Shown here in pieces: positions 1 to 8,880 of a stretch of 64,000 bases of DNA (position 1 is the stretch's first letter; every line of letters starts with the position of its first letter). The notes beneath the pieces were generated by a model, which saw only the letters and a program-made list of their open reading frames with translations, searched no databases and was not told the origin of the DNA. The position numbers and the translations under genes are program-made. Origin of the DNA: Brumimicrobium sp. (lineage in GTDB: Bacteria > Bacteroidota > Bacteroidia > Flavobacteriales_D > Crocinitomicaceae); contig JAMLGZ010000002.1 of the NCBI GenBank assembly GCA_023957385.1, positions 248,001 through 312,000 of the forward strand. The letters are read 5' to 3'.

Positions 1-31
1 ACTTTTATAGTGTAAAAGATTATATCAAAAC

Positions 32-63
32 AAAAAGGGCTGTTAGAAATAACAGCCCTTTTT
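32..63 (-). terminator. Intrinsic terminator of the sigma/anti-sigma/PorP operon
   Basis: A perfect 13-bp stem (32-44 with 51-63, loop AGAAAT) is followed on the minus strand by a T-rich tract. It lies 53 bp past the stop codon of the PorP/SprF gene, so it should end that operon. Its symmetric A and T flanks could also stop transcription from the left. Confidence 0.85.
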
Positions 64-116
64 AACAATTAAACAAATAAAGTAGTAGTTGTTAAACCAT
101 AAATAAATCTACCACC

Positions 117-1079
117 TTAAAAAGAAGGACAGGAGATTGTTCTAAAGCTAGGGGTTCTTGATTTACAATTCAAGTTAATACCCATAGACACTTCATGTGA
201 ACCCCCTGACACCATATTATTTAATTTGGAAACAGTTACGTCGTAGCTATAACCAATCTTAAAAGTTCCTGTATCAATACCAATAGAGGTAATAAATGCA
301 TCGCGAGAACGGAACCAAACACCGGCAGTGAATATTCCATATTTAATATAAGTACCTAACATCAACTCCATAAATCCTTGTTGGTATTGGAAGATAATGT
401 TTGGTAAAATAGATGTTTGGTTAGAATACTGAGATTTTCCACCTAAAGCGATGTTAGCACCTAAATGCCCTACAAAACGCATAGGCATAGGACTCTTTCC
501 AACAATCATAGATTCGTTAGGCATATTTAAGTGGTAAGCAGCCACACCAAAATAGATAATATCTGTATATCCCACAATCCCAGCGGAAACATCAAAGAAA
601 CCACGAGTTCCTCCTCTTGGCACGTCACCTGTAGCATAGATAAAACCACGACGAGGGTCAATCATATCTCCAAAAGTCAATTTATCCCAATCCAAGAATT
701 TTTGATTCCATGTAGCTTTCCCAGCAAACATTAATGTGAATTTTCTACTTGCCTTTAAATGGTAGTTATAAATAAAGCTTAATGTAGAATGATTAATCGT
801 ACCCTTCCCTTGTTGGTCGTGGGTAACAATCACACCGATACCACCTGCAATTGATTTAAAGAATTGATCGTATGAAGCCGAATAGGTAACAAAGGTTCCT
901 GAAAGTGATGGCCATTGATTTCTATAGTTCAACGCAAATCTCGGGCAACCGTGACTACCAGCAAAAGCTGGATTCAAATAAATAGGATTTGCATAAAACT
1001 GTGAAAATTGAGGGTCTTGGGCATAGACCTCACTCAATAACATCAAGGATAATATAAACAACAACAACTTTTTCATCAT
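117..1079 (-). CDS. PorP/SprF family type IX secretion membrane protein
   Basis: This 320-aa protein has an N-terminal signal peptide (MMKKLLLFILSLML..., cleavage near AYAQ/EVYAQ, about residue 20). It then has the family hallmark QFYANPIYLNPAFAGS and alternating aromatic, glycine-rich strands typical of a 14-16 strand outer-membrane barrel. PorP/SprF proteins assist T9SS: some belong to the core machine, and others anchor large adhesins or type-B cargo at the surface. It is the last gene of a three-gene operon, 9 bp after the anti-sigma gene, and a strong terminator follows. The neighbouring anti-sigma protein carries a related barrel domain, so the two may work together. Two ATGs in a row (1079, 1076) start it; either is possible. 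Family assignment is firm. Whether this is the core T9SS component or an accessory paralogue cannot be decided here. Confidence 0.93.
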   Translation of the reverse strand: MMKKLLLFILSLMLLSEVYAQDPQFSQFYANPIYLNPAFAGSHGCPRFALNYRNQWPSLSGTFVTYSASYDQFFKSIAGGIGVIVTHDQQGKGTINHSTLSFIYNYHLKASRKFTLMFAGKATWNQKFLDWDKLTFGDMIDPRRGFIYATGDVPRGGTRGFFDVSAGIVGYTDIIYFGVAAYHLNMPNESMIVGKSPMPMRFVGHLGANIALGGKSQYSNQTSILPNIIFQYQQGFMELMLGTYIKYGIFTAGVWFRSRDAFITSIGIDTGTFKIGYSYDVTVSKLNNMVSGGSHEVSMGINLNCKSRTPSFRTISCPSF

Positions 1080-1088
1080 GACATCCTT

Positions 1089-2846
1089 TTATAATTTAAC
1101 ATATCTTATAGTTCCTCGTTTTGTAGGTTTAATTAATACTTTCATAGTTAACTGGTGAGACAGAAAACGTTTTTGGAGTAACTCGCTTTTAGTATAATCA
1201 ATATTATAGGTGAAGTGAACCTGATTAAGCAAGAATCCTGCTGATGCTCCAAAATCTAGATTTGTACTCATACCAGCACCAAATTGAATCCATTTGTATT
1301 CAAAATTAGCTCCTGCCCATAACTCATTTAGCTTTCCATAATTCTGATAGAAGGCATAGGTGCTAATTCTATAATTAGCTGTAAGTGGTTGATATTCTGT
1401 ACCAATAACGGCAGAATAATGAATATTTTCCTTATAGTTTTTACTAATATCATTGGAGTAGTAATTATTGTTATGGCGACTTAAATTATCAAAATTAGCT
1501 CCAGCATAGAACCACTTAGTGTTTAACATAAATCCAAGTCCAATATCTTTATACCATAGTTGAGAACCTGTAGCAACTTTATCTTCTTCAAAAAGAGAAA
1601 TTATATTTTGTCTGTTAAATTCAACTTTATTCCCAATAATGGAGGAATTTTTATTTAGATTCACAACCCCCATTTTAAAGCTTAATGCAGGCTCTATAGA
1701 GATATTTCGAGTGATAGCAAGTTTAGGTGAATAAATGATTTGTGCAGAATAGGAGTTTAGTTTATTAGCACTCATGGTGTTATAGTTGATATTAAAGCCT
1801 AAGCCACCACGTAAACCACTGATATAACCATCCCAAGCTAAGGTATTCATCAATTGACTGTTAGAAGAGCCCATCCATTGAATACGGGAAGTTGCTAAGA
1901 TACGATTCCCTAAGTCTGTACCTGCGAGGGCAGGGTTCACTTGTGTTCCTACCATCATAGGAATGTGATAGCTTGGATTTTTGGTGCTTTGTAATGCAAG
2001 CGGTTTGCTTGTCATACGATCTATCTTTCGCATAATACCATTAAAGAAAGTACGCGCATTAGATTTATTAGTATGAGAAGTGGTATTAGATGCAACTTTA
2101 TTCTTTTCTGCTATTCCTTCATTATCTGTAGTAGTTGTTTTGGCTTCAATATTTTCGTGTGTTGCTAAATCAGAAGTACTATCTATGTTAGAATCAGTTG
2201 TGTTGTTGCCCTCACTAATCTCAGAGTTATTTTCTGTGGAATTGTTTGAAACCAACGAATTTCTATAATCTTCGATAAGTTGTGCGTAATCTTCTTGTGT
2301 TACGTTTGACTCTTCAGTAGCATGATTTTCAGATTCTTCCTGTGAGAGGACGTTATTTATATTGGAATGAGTATTAGTTGAGTTAAGTGTTTGGGTGTGT
2401 GTTTGACTTGTAGAAGTCTTTTTAGAATTTATTGTGTATAAATCTGATTGTTCATCAGTTTGGGCAATTAAAGGAGTAGTTGTATTTAACTGAGTGAATT
2501 GATTTTCAGCGTAAATAATAGAGGTATCAATGTTTTCAGTTAAATATAATGGACTCAATGTATATAGAGAAGTAATCCACCATCCTAATAATACTAGCAT
2601 AAGTACTCCTGATGTAATTGCGATTGGCTTAGCGTACTGAGGAGCAGGCTTAAGTAAACCTTCTACAGCAAATTCAGTAGTTTGTGAATTACTGATTTTT
2701 GTTTTCTTCCAAGCATCTAATTCCATTGCTAACTCAGGGTTTTCAGCAACAAACTGCATCAATTGAGTTTCTTGAGTAGAAGAAAGATTTCCCTCCATAT
2801 ACTCAAATAGCCACTGGTCAATATTTTCGAAAGAAGGACTACTCAT
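1089..2846 (-). CDS. Trans-envelope anti-sigma factor with C-terminal PorP/SprF-like barrel
   Basis: This 585-aa protein has four visible parts. (1) Residues 1-72 are a soluble acidic-helical domain (NIDQWLFEYMEGNLSS...FVAENPELAMELDAWKK), the usual cytoplasmic sigma-binding head of Bacteroidota anti-sigma factors. (2) Residues about 74-96 are one transmembrane helix (IAITSGVLMLVLLGWWI). (3) Residues about 100-265 are a Ser/Thr/Asn/Glu-rich, apparently disordered linker. (4) Residues about 290-585 begin with GTQVNPALAGTD, the PorP/SprF signature, and continue as beta-barrel-like strands. The gene overlaps the ECF sigma gene by 8 bp, so translation is probably coupled. The architecture matches the dual membrane-spanning anti-sigma (Dma) proteins described in Bacteroides, but with a PorP/SprF-type barrel. 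Inference: the head holds the sigma factor and the barrel reports outer-membrane or T9SS status. There is no signal peptide, consistent with an N-in topology. Confidence 0.85.
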   Translation of the reverse strand: MSSPSFENIDQWLFEYMEGNLSSTQETQLMQFVAENPELAMELDAWKKTKISNSQTTEFAVEGLLKPAPQYAKPIAITSGVLMLVLLGWWITSLYTLSPLYLTENIDTSIIYAENQFTQLNTTTPLIAQTDEQSDLYTINSKKTSTSQTHTQTLNSTNTHSNINNVLSQEESENHATEESNVTQEDYAQLIEDYRNSLVSNNSTENNSEISEGNNTTDSNIDSTSDLATHENIEAKTTTTDNEGIAEKNKVASNTTSHTNKSNARTFFNGIMRKIDRMTSKPLALQSTKNPSYHIPMMVGTQVNPALAGTDLGNRILATSRIQWMGSSNSQLMNTLAWDGYISGLRGGLGFNINYNTMSANKLNSYSAQIIYSPKLAITRNISIEPALSFKMGVVNLNKNSSIIGNKVEFNRQNIISLFEEDKVATGSQLWYKDIGLGFMLNTKWFYAGANFDNLSRHNNNYYSNDISKNYKENIHYSAVIGTEYQPLTANYRISTYAFYQNYGKLNELWAGANFEYKWIQFGAGMSTNLDFGASAGFLLNQVHFTYNIDYTKSELLQKRFLSHQLTMKVLIKPTKRGTIRYVKL

Positions 2847-3324
2847 TGATTAACATTAAAACGCCTAACTGTTTCTTTATTTTCTTACGCGCTCTGTAGA
2901 GGTACACCTTCACCTGACTTTCAGAAATATCTAAAATATCTCCTATTTCGTCATATGCATAACCTTCTAAATCACGCAAAAGAATAATACTTTTTTGGAT
3001 GGGAGGAAGTATGGAAAGCGCGAGCTCCACAACTTCTTTTGTTTCAAAACGGTTATCCATTCCTACAAATTCAGGAATTTGTTCCGAATCAAAAATAGTT
3101 CTGCCTTTGCGCTTTGCGAAATTGATTAATGCATTGTGTCCAGTTTTAAACATCCACGCTTTGCATTTATCCATTTCTACTTTTTTCCTATTTTCCCATA
3201 ACTTTTCAAATACATCTTGAACAATATCTTTGCTATCTTCACTGTTGCGAAGAAAGTTGAAGACATACCCATATAAATTGGAGGCATGTTTTCTGACTGC
3301 GATATTATATTCTAAACGATTCAA
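2839..3324 (-). CDS. ECF-type RNA polymerase sigma factor
   Basis: This 161-aa sigma-70 family protein shows region 2 (NLYGYVFNFLRNSEDSKDIVQDVFEKLWENR...AWMFKTGHNALINFAKR) and region 4 (LSILPPIQKSIILLRDLEGYAYDEIGDILDISESQVKVYLYRARKKIKKQL). It lacks region 1.1 and most of region 3, as ECF factors do. The length is normal. It is the first gene of an operon with its presumed anti-sigma factor (8-bp overlap) and a PorP/SprF gene, so its regulon probably includes envelope or T9SS genes; that is inference. The 279-bp divergent region upstream should hold its promoter. I see no clear TAnnTTTG there, only a near match (TAACTTTTG, around 3368-3376 on the minus strand), which would fit autoregulation by the ECF factor itself but does not show it. 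Confidence 0.93.
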   Translation of the reverse strand: MNRLEYNIAVRKHASNLYGYVFNFLRNSEDSKDIVQDVFEKLWENRKKVEMDKCKAWMFKTGHNALINFAKRKGRTIFDSEQIPEFVGMDNRFETKEVVELALSILPPIQKSIILLRDLEGYAYDEIGDILDISESQVKVYLYRARKKIKKQLGVLMLINE

Positions 3325-3500
3325 AAAAAAGTATTATTTAACAGTAGAACATTTTAATGGGTGCAAAAGTTACACCTCGAGTAAAATCTTTTTTAAAGAT
3401 AAGCTATTTTTTCATAATAACGAATAAAATATAGATAATTATGCAATTAAATATCTTTTTGTCTGAAATATCCAACTAATTAGCAATAACTTTATTCTGA

Positions 3501-3522
3501 TTTTTTAGAGTTATCTAAAAAA
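3501..3522. promoter_or_regulatory. 9-bp inverted repeat, candidate operator
   Basis: TTTTTTAGA and TCTAAAAAA form a perfect inverted repeat with a 4-nt GTTA spacer, about 80 bp before the acyl-CoA ligase start. It lies in the region between the divergent sigma factor and ligase genes. It could bind a regulator or be a hairpin; AT-rich symmetry alone is weak evidence. Confidence 0.35.
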
Positions 3523-3523
3523 G

Positions 3524-3562
3524 TAATTGTTTTTGAGTGTGTTTTTAATTTAAAAACAATTA
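3524..3562. promoter_or_regulatory. 11-bp inverted repeat, candidate operator
   Basis: TAATTGTTTTT (3524-3534) and AAAAACAATTA (3552-3562) are perfect inverted repeats 17 bp apart, directly after the 3501-3522 repeat. A near-consensus -7 element (TATATTTA, 3561-3568) overlaps the right arm. Binding of a dimeric regulator here would therefore affect the acyl-CoA ligase promoter. The function is inferred. Confidence 0.35.
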
Positions 3563-3603
3563 TATTTATCAAAATTAGTAGCATTAAAAACAAAACATAT
3601 ACT

Positions 3604-5370
3604 ATGATGAAGATTGAAAGATTATTTGATATTCCATATTACCAGTTGGAACAACACCCATTAGATATTATGTTCTCAACAAAAAGAAACCAGAAATGGG
3701 AAGGGATTAGTACAAAAGACTTTTTAGAAAAGGCTAATCTTGTGTCTAGAGGATTAGTTGCTCTTGGTGTTCAGCCTGGAGATAAAATAGCATTAGTATC
3801 AGCAAATAGAGTTGAATGGAATATCATGGATATTGGTATTCAGCAAACAGGTGCGATTGGAGTTCCTATTTATCCTAATATCTCAGTTAAGGATTATAAA
3901 TATATCTTCAATGACGCTGGGATAAAGTTATGCGTTACAGGGGATGAGGAATTATATAATAAAATTAATGGCATTAAATCTGAATTGCCATTACTAGATA
4001 AAATCTATTGTTTTGATCAATTAAATGGGACTCCTTTTTGGGAAGAAATTATGGCTGAAGCAGATAAGATAGATATTTCAGAGGTAGAAAATCGAAAAGC
4101 TGCTATCCAAAATGGCGATTTAGCAACCATGATCTATACCTCTGGAACAACAGGAAATCCAAAAGGAGTTATGCTTTCTCACAATAATATTTTGTCTAAT
4201 GTAAAGGATTGTAGACCGAGAGTTCCAGGGGTTACTGGCAATAGAGCATTGACATTCCTACCTGTATGTCATGTATACGAGCGTATGTTACATTATTTAT
4301 ATATGTATGTTGGATTCTCTATTTATTTTGCAGAAAGTATAGATACAATTGGGGAAAATATCAAAGAGGTAAAACCACATGTGTTCTCAGCTGTACCTCG
4401 TTTATTAGAGAAAGTATATGACAAAATAGTAGCTAAAGGTGATGAGTTAAAAGGATTTAAGAGAAATTTATTCTTTTGGGCAATTTCTTTAGGTGAACAA
4501 TATGAATTTACAGGGAAATCACTTGGATATAAGATAAAACTAGCCATTGCAAACAAACTAATTTTCTCTAAATGGAGAGAAGCATTAGGTGGAGAATTAT
4601 TGGCGGTAGTTTCTGGTTCAGCTTCCCTATCGCCACGATTGGCTCGTATCTTCACTGCAGGTGGAGTTCCTGTACTAGAAGGATATGGTTTAACAGAAAC
4701 TTCTCCTGTTATTTCAGTGAACAGTCTTGAAAAAGGAGGCGCTATGTTTGGTTCTGTTGGAACGCTTATCGATAATGTGGAAGTAAAATTTGCAGAGGAT
4801 GGGGAAATCATCGTACGTGGACCAAATATCATGATGGGTTATTATAATCAACCGGAAAAAACTAAAGAAGTATTGGAAGACGATGGATGGTTCCATACAG
4901 GAGACATCGGTGAGTTAGTACAAGGTAAATTCTTAAAAATAACTGACCGAAAGAAAGAAATATTTAAAACTTCTGGAGGTAAGTATATTATCCCTCAAGT
5001 GATGGAGAACACCTTCAAACAATCACGATTTATTGAACAAATTATGGTGATAGGTGAGGGTAAAAAACATCCTGCTGCCTTAATTGTTCCTTCGTATGCG
5101 TTTGTGAGAGATTGGGCAGAAAGAAAAGGTATTGATGTTGGAAGTGACAATGCTTCCTTAATTTCAAATCAACAAGTAATAGAGAGAATTGGAGAAGAGG
5201 TAGCTAATTTCAACCAAGAATTTGGCCACTGGGAGCAAATTAAAAAATTTGAACTCCTACCAAAGGAATTCTCAATTGAGGGAAATGAATTAACTCCTAC
5301 CTTAAAATTCAAGAGAAATAATATTCTTGAGATTTATAAAGATTTAGTAGATAAAATCTATGCTGAATAA
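3604..5370 (+). CDS. Long-chain fatty acid-CoA ligase (AMP-forming)
   Basis: This 588-aa ANL-superfamily enzyme activates fatty acids to acyl-CoA via an acyl-AMP intermediate. Visible motifs are the P-loop YTSGTTGNPKG (residues 178-188), GYGLTETSP near residue 360, GWFHTGDIG near 429, and the hinge/A8 region DRKKEIFKTSGGKYI with the conserved lysines. The length is usual for FadD15-type bacterial ligases. It starts with two consecutive ATGs; the first is used. It is monocistronic, with its own terminator 19 bp after the stop. Together with the beta-oxidation operon at 11.5-15.6 kb it would provide fatty acid degradation, although it could also feed phospholipid synthesis. Chain-length preference cannot be read from sequence. 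Confidence 0.93.
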   Translation: MMKIERLFDIPYYQLEQHPLDIMFSTKRNQKWEGISTKDFLEKANLVSRGLVALGVQPGDKIALVSANRVEWNIMDIGIQQTGAIGVPIYPNISVKDYKYIFNDAGIKLCVTGDEELYNKINGIKSELPLLDKIYCFDQLNGTPFWEEIMAEADKIDISEVENRKAAIQNGDLATMIYTSGTTGNPKGVMLSHNNILSNVKDCRPRVPGVTGNRALTFLPVCHVYERMLHYLYMYVGFSIYFAESIDTIGENIKEVKPHVFSAVPRLLEKVYDKIVAKGDELKGFKRNLFFWAISLGEQYEFTGKSLGYKIKLAIANKLIFSKWREALGGELLAVVSGSASLSPRLARIFTAGGVPVLEGYGLTETSPVISVNSLEKGGAMFGSVGTLIDNVEVKFAEDGEIIVRGPNIMMGYYNQPEKTKEVLEDDGWFHTGDIGELVQGKFLKITDRKKEIFKTSGGKYIIPQVMENTFKQSRFIEQIMVIGEGKKHPAALIVPSYAFVRDWAERKGIDVGSDNASLISNQQVIERIGEEVANFNQEFGHWEQIKKFELLPKEFSIEGNELTPTLKFKRNNILEIYKDLVDKIYAE

Positions 5371-5388
5371 GTAAAAAGTAATATCGGG

Positions 5389-5422
5389 AAAGAGGTCGTT
5401 AAATTATATCGACCTCTTTTTT
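5389..5422 (+). terminator. Intrinsic terminator of acyl-CoA ligase
   Basis: A 10-bp stem AAAGAGGTCG/CGACCTCTTT with an AT-rich loop is followed by TTT. It lies between the ligase stop (5370) and the helicase start (5461). Confidence 0.8.
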
Positions 5423-5460
5423 ATGCTATCTACTGTTTTTTCTTACATTCGTACAGATAA

Positions 5461-8400
5461 ATGAATTCCATCCATCAACAAATAGCATCTTGGAAAAAGG
5501 GCTTGTTGTCACCCAACAAGAATGATGTTTTATTGAATATTATCCCAACTAAGAATGCAATGGATATTCAGGATTCTTATCAGCCGGAAGGATGGTTTAG
5601 TGTAGAAGAAAATGTCTTATTAAAGAAAATTATACAACAACATAACCAGCATCTTCGGGAAACTGGCTCTCCTATTTTTGGAATAGCAAAAGATATCTTA
5701 TCGTTTGAATTAGCTGGAGTTGCATATAATACTCCTTTTTTATTAGCGAGCGCTCACATCCAGAGAAATAGATTCAATGCTACTTTTGAGATCCAACAAG
5801 TAGAAGATTTCTTTATTAACCCGCTTTTATTGAAATTACTACAACAAGAGGAATTGACGGAAGAGACAGAAGATATCGTTTCTTTCCTTTCTGATAAAGG
5901 ATTAACTGTACAAACTACACAAGGAATTTGGGTAGCTAATTATCATCCACATCGATTCGTCTTGCAAAAAGAATTTGATGAATTATTGGAAGTTCAGGAG
6001 TATAGTAATTCGGTAAAAGGATTGCTTGGGGAGACATGTGAAAATAATTTATTGGATTTGCCTGAGATGTTACTTTATCCTGCTGATGAGAGTCAACTTA
6101 CAGCAATGGAACTGGTAAAACATGAAGATGTTGTAATTCAAGGTCCTCCAGGAACAGGTAAATCTCAAGTGATAGCCAATCTAATTGGAAAAACATTAGG
6201 TTGTGGAAAATCGTCATTGTTAGTAGCAGAGAAGCCAGTAGCACTTCAGGTAATTTACGATCAATTAAAGAGGCATAAGCTCCATTATTTCAGTGTACTT
6301 TATCACCATGAATTACAGTCTAAACAATTTATAGGCTCACTCAAGAGAACGTGGAAGTACTTGGAAAAAATGGATATAAAATCAATTCAAGTTGCCAACC
6401 AATCTCATTTAATTACGCAACAATTGGATTTGAATTTGGCACGTTTACAACAAACTGATTTGATAGGTGGAATCTCATTTATAGCCTTTAAATCCAAGTA
6501 TGACATATCTAAAAAGGGCACTTACATTCTTAAAAAACCAAGTTTAGCACATTGGCAAAGGGATAAAGAAATATTAGTGTCTCTTGAACAGAATGGGTTT
6601 CCTTTATTTAGTGGGTGGAAGATTTTAAAAATCAAACAATTTTCTTTAGAGAAATCGCAAGAAATGTTGGAAAAGTCGCTCTCAATTGTTAAGATACATT
6701 TGGGAGATAATGCTACTCTAATAGATTTGCAACAAAAACTAAAACTAAGCAATTATATTTCTTTGTTTTATTATAATGATACACCACTTTCTATAGATGT
6801 TTTTCAAAAAGGAAGTAAAACTCATGCGAGTTTTGTGAAATCATATAATGCACTAAAATCTTTAGTTGAGAAAGAAAAGATATATCAAAAAGAAGAAGAA
6901 CATTGGAAAAAGAAATTTAGCCTTTCTGAGCTAAATGAATACATTTTGGCATTGACCAATACAAAGTTGAGTTATTCAGCTTGGAAAACAAAGAAACACT
7001 TACTTAGATTCACCAATTTGAATATGGTGGATGGGAAAAAGATGTTAGAAAATTTACAGTCTTTATATCAGGTAAGAAATGAAATAATTCAAGTAAAGGA
7101 ACGACTTAGAAAGAACGGCTTACCCGATGAATTAACCGTTTTGGATCATATTCAATATACACTTGGACGTTTAGAAGCTACAGATGAGAATGCATTGAAG
7201 ATTCTGTTTTCTCTTTCACAACAAGAGCGAAATACTATCCAAAAATCTGCGTTTGAACTTCAACAAGTATCTGAAATACTGCGTACGTATTTTAATTTGT
7301 CAGAAGAGCAGGAGATATATCCCCAACTCCTTGAAGGAAGTAAGGCTATTTCTTTAGTAGCAGCATATCGTTCTTTCCTTCAGAATCTTTCGGATGAAAC
7401 TTTAGATGTGCTTTCTCGGGCAACAGATTTAGCTCAATTAGAAAATGATATATACTATTCACATTGGATTGATTTTAAGGGACAATATCCGAGTTTAGCT
7501 TCTTTGCAAGGTAGAGATATTACCCAAAAGATTGAAGAAGTTATTACACATTTTGATAAAGAAGCAGTGCAATATGCCGAGTTTATTCAACAACTAATAC
7601 GTGCTAAGTTTGAGTCATACCACCAGTTATTGCAAACTCCTTCAAGCAAATTAGATGAAGAACAGAGAGCATTTAAAAAAGTGTTAAAGAAAGGAAAGTC
7701 TATATTAATAAATGCTTTTGATAAAAAACGTGTCTTTCCTACTGTTAGAGAATTGTTAGAGAGTGAGGCTGTTTACTGGATTCAAGTCTTACATCCTGTT
7801 TTCTTATGTAGTCCGTATAGTGTTTCTAAGAGTTTACCGATTACTACTGTATTTGATTTGGTGATTTTTGATGAGGCAAGTCAGATTCCTTTAGGACATG
7901 CCATTGGAAGTATTCAACGTGCTAAACGTGCTGTGATTTGTGGAGATCAGCAACAGATGGCACCTCAATTCTATTTTCAGAAATTGGAATATCAGCAATC
8001 TGATGTGTTGCATCATGCTAGCTTTTATTGGAAAAATGCTATGTTAACTCATCATTACCGTTCTCAATATTCTCAATTAATTGCTTTTAGTAATCAGTAT
8101 TTCTATCAGAATAAATTGAAAACTTTTCCATTACCCAATATTCATAATGCAATAGAGTGTGTCACATTAAATGGAGTATATGCTGATAGAAAGAATAAAA
8201 TAGAAGCAAAATATGTAGCAAAAATTATTGAAGAGAAACTTCAGAAAAAGGAGTTGGATTTTGGGGTGGTTGCTTTTAGTCAGACTCAACTAGAAGAGAT
8301 TTTACATAATCTTCCAATGGAAGTGCGAGAAGAAATCCTTTCACTGGATGATGTTTTTATACAGTCACTAGAAAATGTTCAAGGCGACCAATGTCAGCAT

Positions 8401-8784
8401 TTAATTATAAGTTTAGGATATGGGAAGGATGAGAACGGTGATTTTGCCATGCGATTTGGCCCGCTGAATCAAGAGCAGGGACATCGGAGATTGAATGTAT
8501 TAATGTCTCGTGCGATTCAAAGAATCACATTTATTCGTAGTGTTACCTCTGAAGATTTTACAATTTCTGATAATGAAGGAGTGGAAGCTTTGCGTAAGTT
8601 GATGCTTTTCTTAGAGAATTTATCTAGTAAACAAGTTCAATATATCTTTTCAGAAGGAATTCATGCTGAAGATGGAACTATATTTATAAATGATGTCAGT
8701 ATAGCATTTCCACAAGCACAAGAATTAATCGACTTTTATAGAACATTTAGAAGTAGGGGATGGGAGGTAAAGATTGAAATTTGA
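5461..8784 (+). CDS. Large SF1 (Upf1/DNA2-like) helicase-family protein
   Basis: This 1107-aa protein has a Walker A motif VVIQGPPGTGKSQ (GPPGTGKS at residues 228-235) and Walker B VIFDEASQIP (DEAS at 804-807). It also has motif III CGDQQQMAP, motif IV-like HHYRSQYSQLIAFSN, motif V ENVQGDQCQHLIISLG and motif VI RRLNVLMSRAIQR. These are the superfamily 1B signatures of Upf1/Dna2/IGHMBP2-type helicases. About 570 residues separate Walker A from Walker B, far more than in compact SF1 enzymes such as the one at 55.1-57.0 kb. The insert is Gln/Glu/Lys-rich and looks helical. No nuclease domain is visible after motif VI. Such large ATPases occur in DNA repair and in defence systems, but the neighbours give no defence context. 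It is monocistronic, with terminators on both sides. The substrate is unknown. Confidence 0.82.
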   Translation: MNSIHQQIASWKKGLLSPNKNDVLLNIIPTKNAMDIQDSYQPEGWFSVEENVLLKKIIQQHNQHLRETGSPIFGIAKDILSFELAGVAYNTPFLLASAHIQRNRFNATFEIQQVEDFFINPLLLKLLQQEELTEETEDIVSFLSDKGLTVQTTQGIWVANYHPHRFVLQKEFDELLEVQEYSNSVKGLLGETCENNLLDLPEMLLYPADESQLTAMELVKHEDVVIQGPPGTGKSQVIANLIGKTLGCGKSSLLVAEKPVALQVIYDQLKRHKLHYFSVLYHHELQSKQFIGSLKRTWKYLEKMDIKSIQVANQSHLITQQLDLNLARLQQTDLIGGISFIAFKSKYDISKKGTYILKKPSLAHWQRDKEILVSLEQNGFPLFSGWKILKIKQFSLEKSQEMLEKSLSIVKIHLGDNATLIDLQQKLKLSNYISLFYYNDTPLSIDVFQKGSKTHASFVKSYNALKSLVEKEKIYQKEEEHWKKKFSLSELNEYILALTNTKLSYSAWKTKKHLLRFTNLNMVDGKKMLENLQSLYQVRNEIIQVKERLRKNGLPDELTVLDHIQYTLGRLEATDENALKILFSLSQQERNTIQKSAFELQQVSEILRTYFNLSEEQEIYPQLLEGSKAISLVAAYRSFLQNLSDETLDVLSRATDLAQLENDIYYSHWIDFKGQYPSLASLQGRDITQKIEEVITHFDKEAVQYAEFIQQLIRAKFESYHQLLQTPSSKLDEEQRAFKKVLKKGKSILINAFDKKRVFPTVRELLESEAVYWIQVLHPVFLCSPYSVSKSLPITTVFDLVIFDEASQIPLGHAIGSIQRAKRAVICGDQQQMAPQFYFQKLEYQQSDVLHHASFYWKNAMLTHHYRSQYSQLIAFSNQYFYQNKLKTFPLPNIHNAIECVTLNGVYADRKNKIEAKYVAKIIEEKLQKKELDFGVVAFSQTQLEEILHNLPMEVREEILSLDDVFIQSLENVQGDQCQHLIISLGYGKDENGDFAMRFGPLNQEQGHRRLNVLMSRAIQRITFIRSVTSEDFTISDNEGVEALRKLMLFLENLSSKQVQYIFSEGIHAEDGTIFINDVSIAFPQAQELIDFYRTFRSRGWEVKIEI

Positions 8785-8831
8785 TACTATAGAGTATTGT
8801 CAAAATTACCAAAAGTAGCCTGATTAAACTA

Positions 8832-8862
8832 AAAAGAGGATGAATATAATCCATCCTCTTTC
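8832..8862. terminator. Bidirectional intrinsic terminator
   Basis: The stem AAAGAGGATG.../CATCCTCTTT (loop around AATATAAT) sits between the convergent helicase and metalloprotease genes. A-rich sequence precedes it and T-rich sequence follows, so it can serve both strands. Confidence 0.8.
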
Positions 8863-8880
8863 TATTTTTCAACTTTAACG

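Noticed and set aside
5461..8784. Possible defence island around the large SF1 helicase
   Set aside because: Neighbours are an acyl-CoA ligase and a secreted protease with separate terminators; no nuclease, methylase or toxin genes.
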